64,000 nt of DNA, from NCBI GenBank assembly GCA_020638495.1, contig JACKIN010000002.1:248001-312000 (forward strand). The letters are read 5' to 3'. Below the pieces are notes generated by a model. That model made no database searches. It saw nothing but the letters and a program-made list of their open reading frames with translations, and was not told the origin of the DNA. The position numbers and the translations under genes are program-made. This document shows, piece after piece, positions 62,840 through 64,000 of the stretch (position 1 is the first letter of the stretch; each line of letters begins with the position of its first letter). The stretch is from Geminicoccaceae bacterium (GTDB taxonomy: Bacteria > Pseudomonadota > Alphaproteobacteria > Geminicoccales > Geminicoccaceae).

Positions 62840-63685
62840 ATGAAGCAGCCGCCCACCCTGATGCCCGAGAGCTTCAGCGATCTGGAGCAGCTCATTGCCG
62901 CCCGGCATGGCGGCCTGAGCACGCGGCTCAAGGATATAGCGGCCTTCGTGCTCGCCCATCCCAACACCATAGCGCTGGAGACCGTCGCCACCGTCGCCGA
63001 GCAGGCCAGGGTGCCGCCTTCGGCGCTGGTGCGCTTCGCCCAGGCGCTCGGCTTCGACGGGTTCAGCGACATGCAGCGGCTCTTCCGGCTCAGGCTGGTC
63101 GAGCAGATGCCGAGCTACGCCGACCGGCTGGCGCAGCGCGAGAGCGGCGATGCGGCGCCGGGCGACAGCCTCGACCGGCTGGCCCAGGCAGCCCACCGGG
63201 CGATCGACGAGCTCGCGGTCGAGACGCCCCGCGCCGACCTCGCCGCCGCGGCCGACCGGCTCGCCGGGGCGAGGCGCATCCTCATCGTCGCCCAGCGGCG
63301 GAGCCTGCCGGTCGCCACCTATCTGCTCTACGGCCTGCTCAATCTCGAGCGCCCGGTCCAGCTCCTCGACAACCAGGGCGGGATGCTCGGCCAGCAGCTC
63401 AAGACGCTGGCCCGGGGCGATGTGCTGCTGGCCGCGAGCTATCGCCCCTATGCGCCAGAGACGCTCGAGGCGGTGCGTGCCGCCGAGGCGCAGGGTCTCG
63501 GCATCGTCGTGATCACCGACCTGCAGCTCAGCCCGCTCGCCGCGCACGGCCGGCCGACGCTCTTCGTCCGTGACGCCGAGATCCAGAATGTCCGCTCGCT
63601 GAGCGCTTCGATGTGCCTGGCGACGAGCCTCGTGATCGAGACCGGCAAGCGACTGGTGGGCGGCCGGGGCCGCCGACAGGAATAG
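62840..63685 (+). CDS. iolR: RpiR-family regulator of inositol catabolism
   Basis: The protein has 281 residues from ATG 62840. The upstream in-frame ATG at 62693 would place the operators inside the gene and was rejected. Residues 8-85 are the RpiR helix-turn-helix (LAHPNTIALETVATVAEQAR; VPPSALVRFAQALGFDGFSD). Residues 115-270 are an SIS sugar-phosphate-binding domain (ARRILIVAQRRSLPVATYLL; VLLAASYRPYAPETLEAV). In rhizobia IolR represses iol genes and responds to an inositol intermediate. The divergent transporter, downstream iolC and four GGAA-N6-TTCC-like sites support this. Confidence 0.87.
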   Translation: MKQPPTLMPESFSDLEQLIAARHGGLSTRLKDIAAFVLAHPNTIALETVATVAEQARVPPSALVRFAQALGFDGFSDMQRLFRLRLVEQMPSYADRLAQRESGDAAPGDSLDRLAQAAHRAIDELAVETPRADLAAAADRLAGARRILIVAQRRSLPVATYLLYGLLNLERPVQLLDNQGGMLGQQLKTLARGDVLLAASYRPYAPETLEAVRAAEAQGLGIVVITDLQLSPLAAHGRPTLFVRDAEIQNVRSLSASMCLATSLVIETGKRLVGGRGRRQE

Positions 63686-63722
63686 GCATTCCAGGCTTGA
63701 ACAGCGCTGGAATGCATGTTTC
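63679..63722. promoter_or_regulatory. IolR-type operators upstream of iolC
   Basis: GGAATAGGCATTCC (63679-63692) is a full match to GGAA-N6-TTCC and overlaps the iolR stop. GGAATGCATGTTTC (63709-63722) matches all but one base. They lie 37-80 bases before the iolC start. Confidence 0.7.
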
Positions 63723-63758
63723 ATTGGGTGGTATCAGGGAACCGCCGAAAGCCGACCC

Positions 63759-64000
63759 ATGCCGAATGATGCGCCCGTATCCGACCCCGTGCTCCCCCCT
63801 GCGCTCGACGTCGTGACCATCGGCCGCTCGTCGGTCGATCTCTATGGCGAGCAGGCCGGCGGGCGGCTCGAGGACATGTCGAGCTTCGCCAAGTATGTCG
63901 GTGGCTGCCCGACGAACATCGCCATCGGCACGGCCAAGCTCGGCCTGCACTCCGGGCTGATCACCGCTGTCGGCGACGAGCACATGGGCCGGTTCGTCAA
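63759..64000 (+). CDS. iolC: 5-dehydro-2-deoxygluconokinase, 5' part
   Basis: The frame runs 80 codons from ATG 63759 to the window edge. LDVVTIGRSSVDLYGEQAGG, RLEDMSSFAKYVGGCPTNIA and GLITAVGDEHMGRFV match the N-terminal region of IolC, a PfkB-family kinase. It phosphorylates 5-dehydro-2-deoxygluconate in the inositol pathway. It is downstream of iolR and preceded by IolR-type operators. In some alphaproteobacteria it is fused to a C-terminal DUF2090 domain, which cannot be seen here. Confidence 0.88.
   Translation, partial: MPNDAPVSDPVLPPALDVVTIGRSSVDLYGEQAGGRLEDMSSFAKYVGGCPTNIAIGTAKLGLHSGLITAVGDEHMGRFV

Overview
The window is a roughly 70% GC chromosomal segment with dense coding and many small-molecule ABC importers. 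The gene set suggests an alphaproteobacterium of the Rhodospirillales type, by inference only: motA/motB, dapA-smpB, a GGAA-N6-TTCC IolR regulon, a pyrophosphate-type phosphofructokinase and several sugar and amino-acid ABC operons. No rRNA, tRNA or CRISPR array was seen. || Layout, left to right. 1-3.4 kb: the 5' part of dabB (bicarbonate uptake) divergent from a LysR-type regulator, a NikR-like regulator that lacks most nickel ligands, and a phytanoyl-CoA-type dioxygenase. 3.4-7.7 kb: a broken amidohydrolase, an intact IS5/IS1182-type element with a TTAG target duplication, remnants of an ABC exporter and a GMC oxidoreductase, and an intact family 2 glycosyltransferase. 8.2-12.2 kb: a potABCD-type polyamine importer. 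12.4-16.4 kb: an insertion-sequence graveyard (IS3, IS256, IS481 and IS200 pieces) plus an AT-rich acquired membrane-protein gene broken by one frameshift. 16.4-30.8 kb: housekeeping genes (acsA, tesA, ybbA/ybbP, a Bax-inhibitor-1 protein, a queuosine-precursor transporter, rpmB, PPi-type pfk). This stretch also holds a four-gene operon that looks like LivHMGF but whose ATPases have lost key catalytic residues. || 30.8-36.2 kb: a decayed accessory block with a second, heavily frameshifted IS256 copy, a family of 21-bp palindromes, a broken VapBC pair, one intact hypothetical gene, a broken DGQHR-domain (DndB-like) gene, another IS3 remnant and the tail of an ABC permease. The damage here is mostly single-base indels, so sequencing or assembly error must be considered. 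36.2-43.2 kb: a cytoplasmic sulfatase, a GntR regulator and a ribose-type sugar ABC operon, plausibly for a sulfated sugar. 43.3-49.5 kb: an ATC-hydrolase-like protein, a canonical branched-chain-type ABC operon with a fused LivHM permease, and an SDR oxidoreductase. 49.6-59.6 kb: an O-antigen-ligase-like protein, an SRAP protein, a soluble lytic transglycosylase, dapA-smpB, motAB, a Gfo/Idh/MocA oxidoreductase and a PEMT-like membrane protein. 59.7-64 kb: an inositol locus with a three-gene ABC importer divergent from iolR (RpiR family) and iolC, with IolR-type operators in both control regions.
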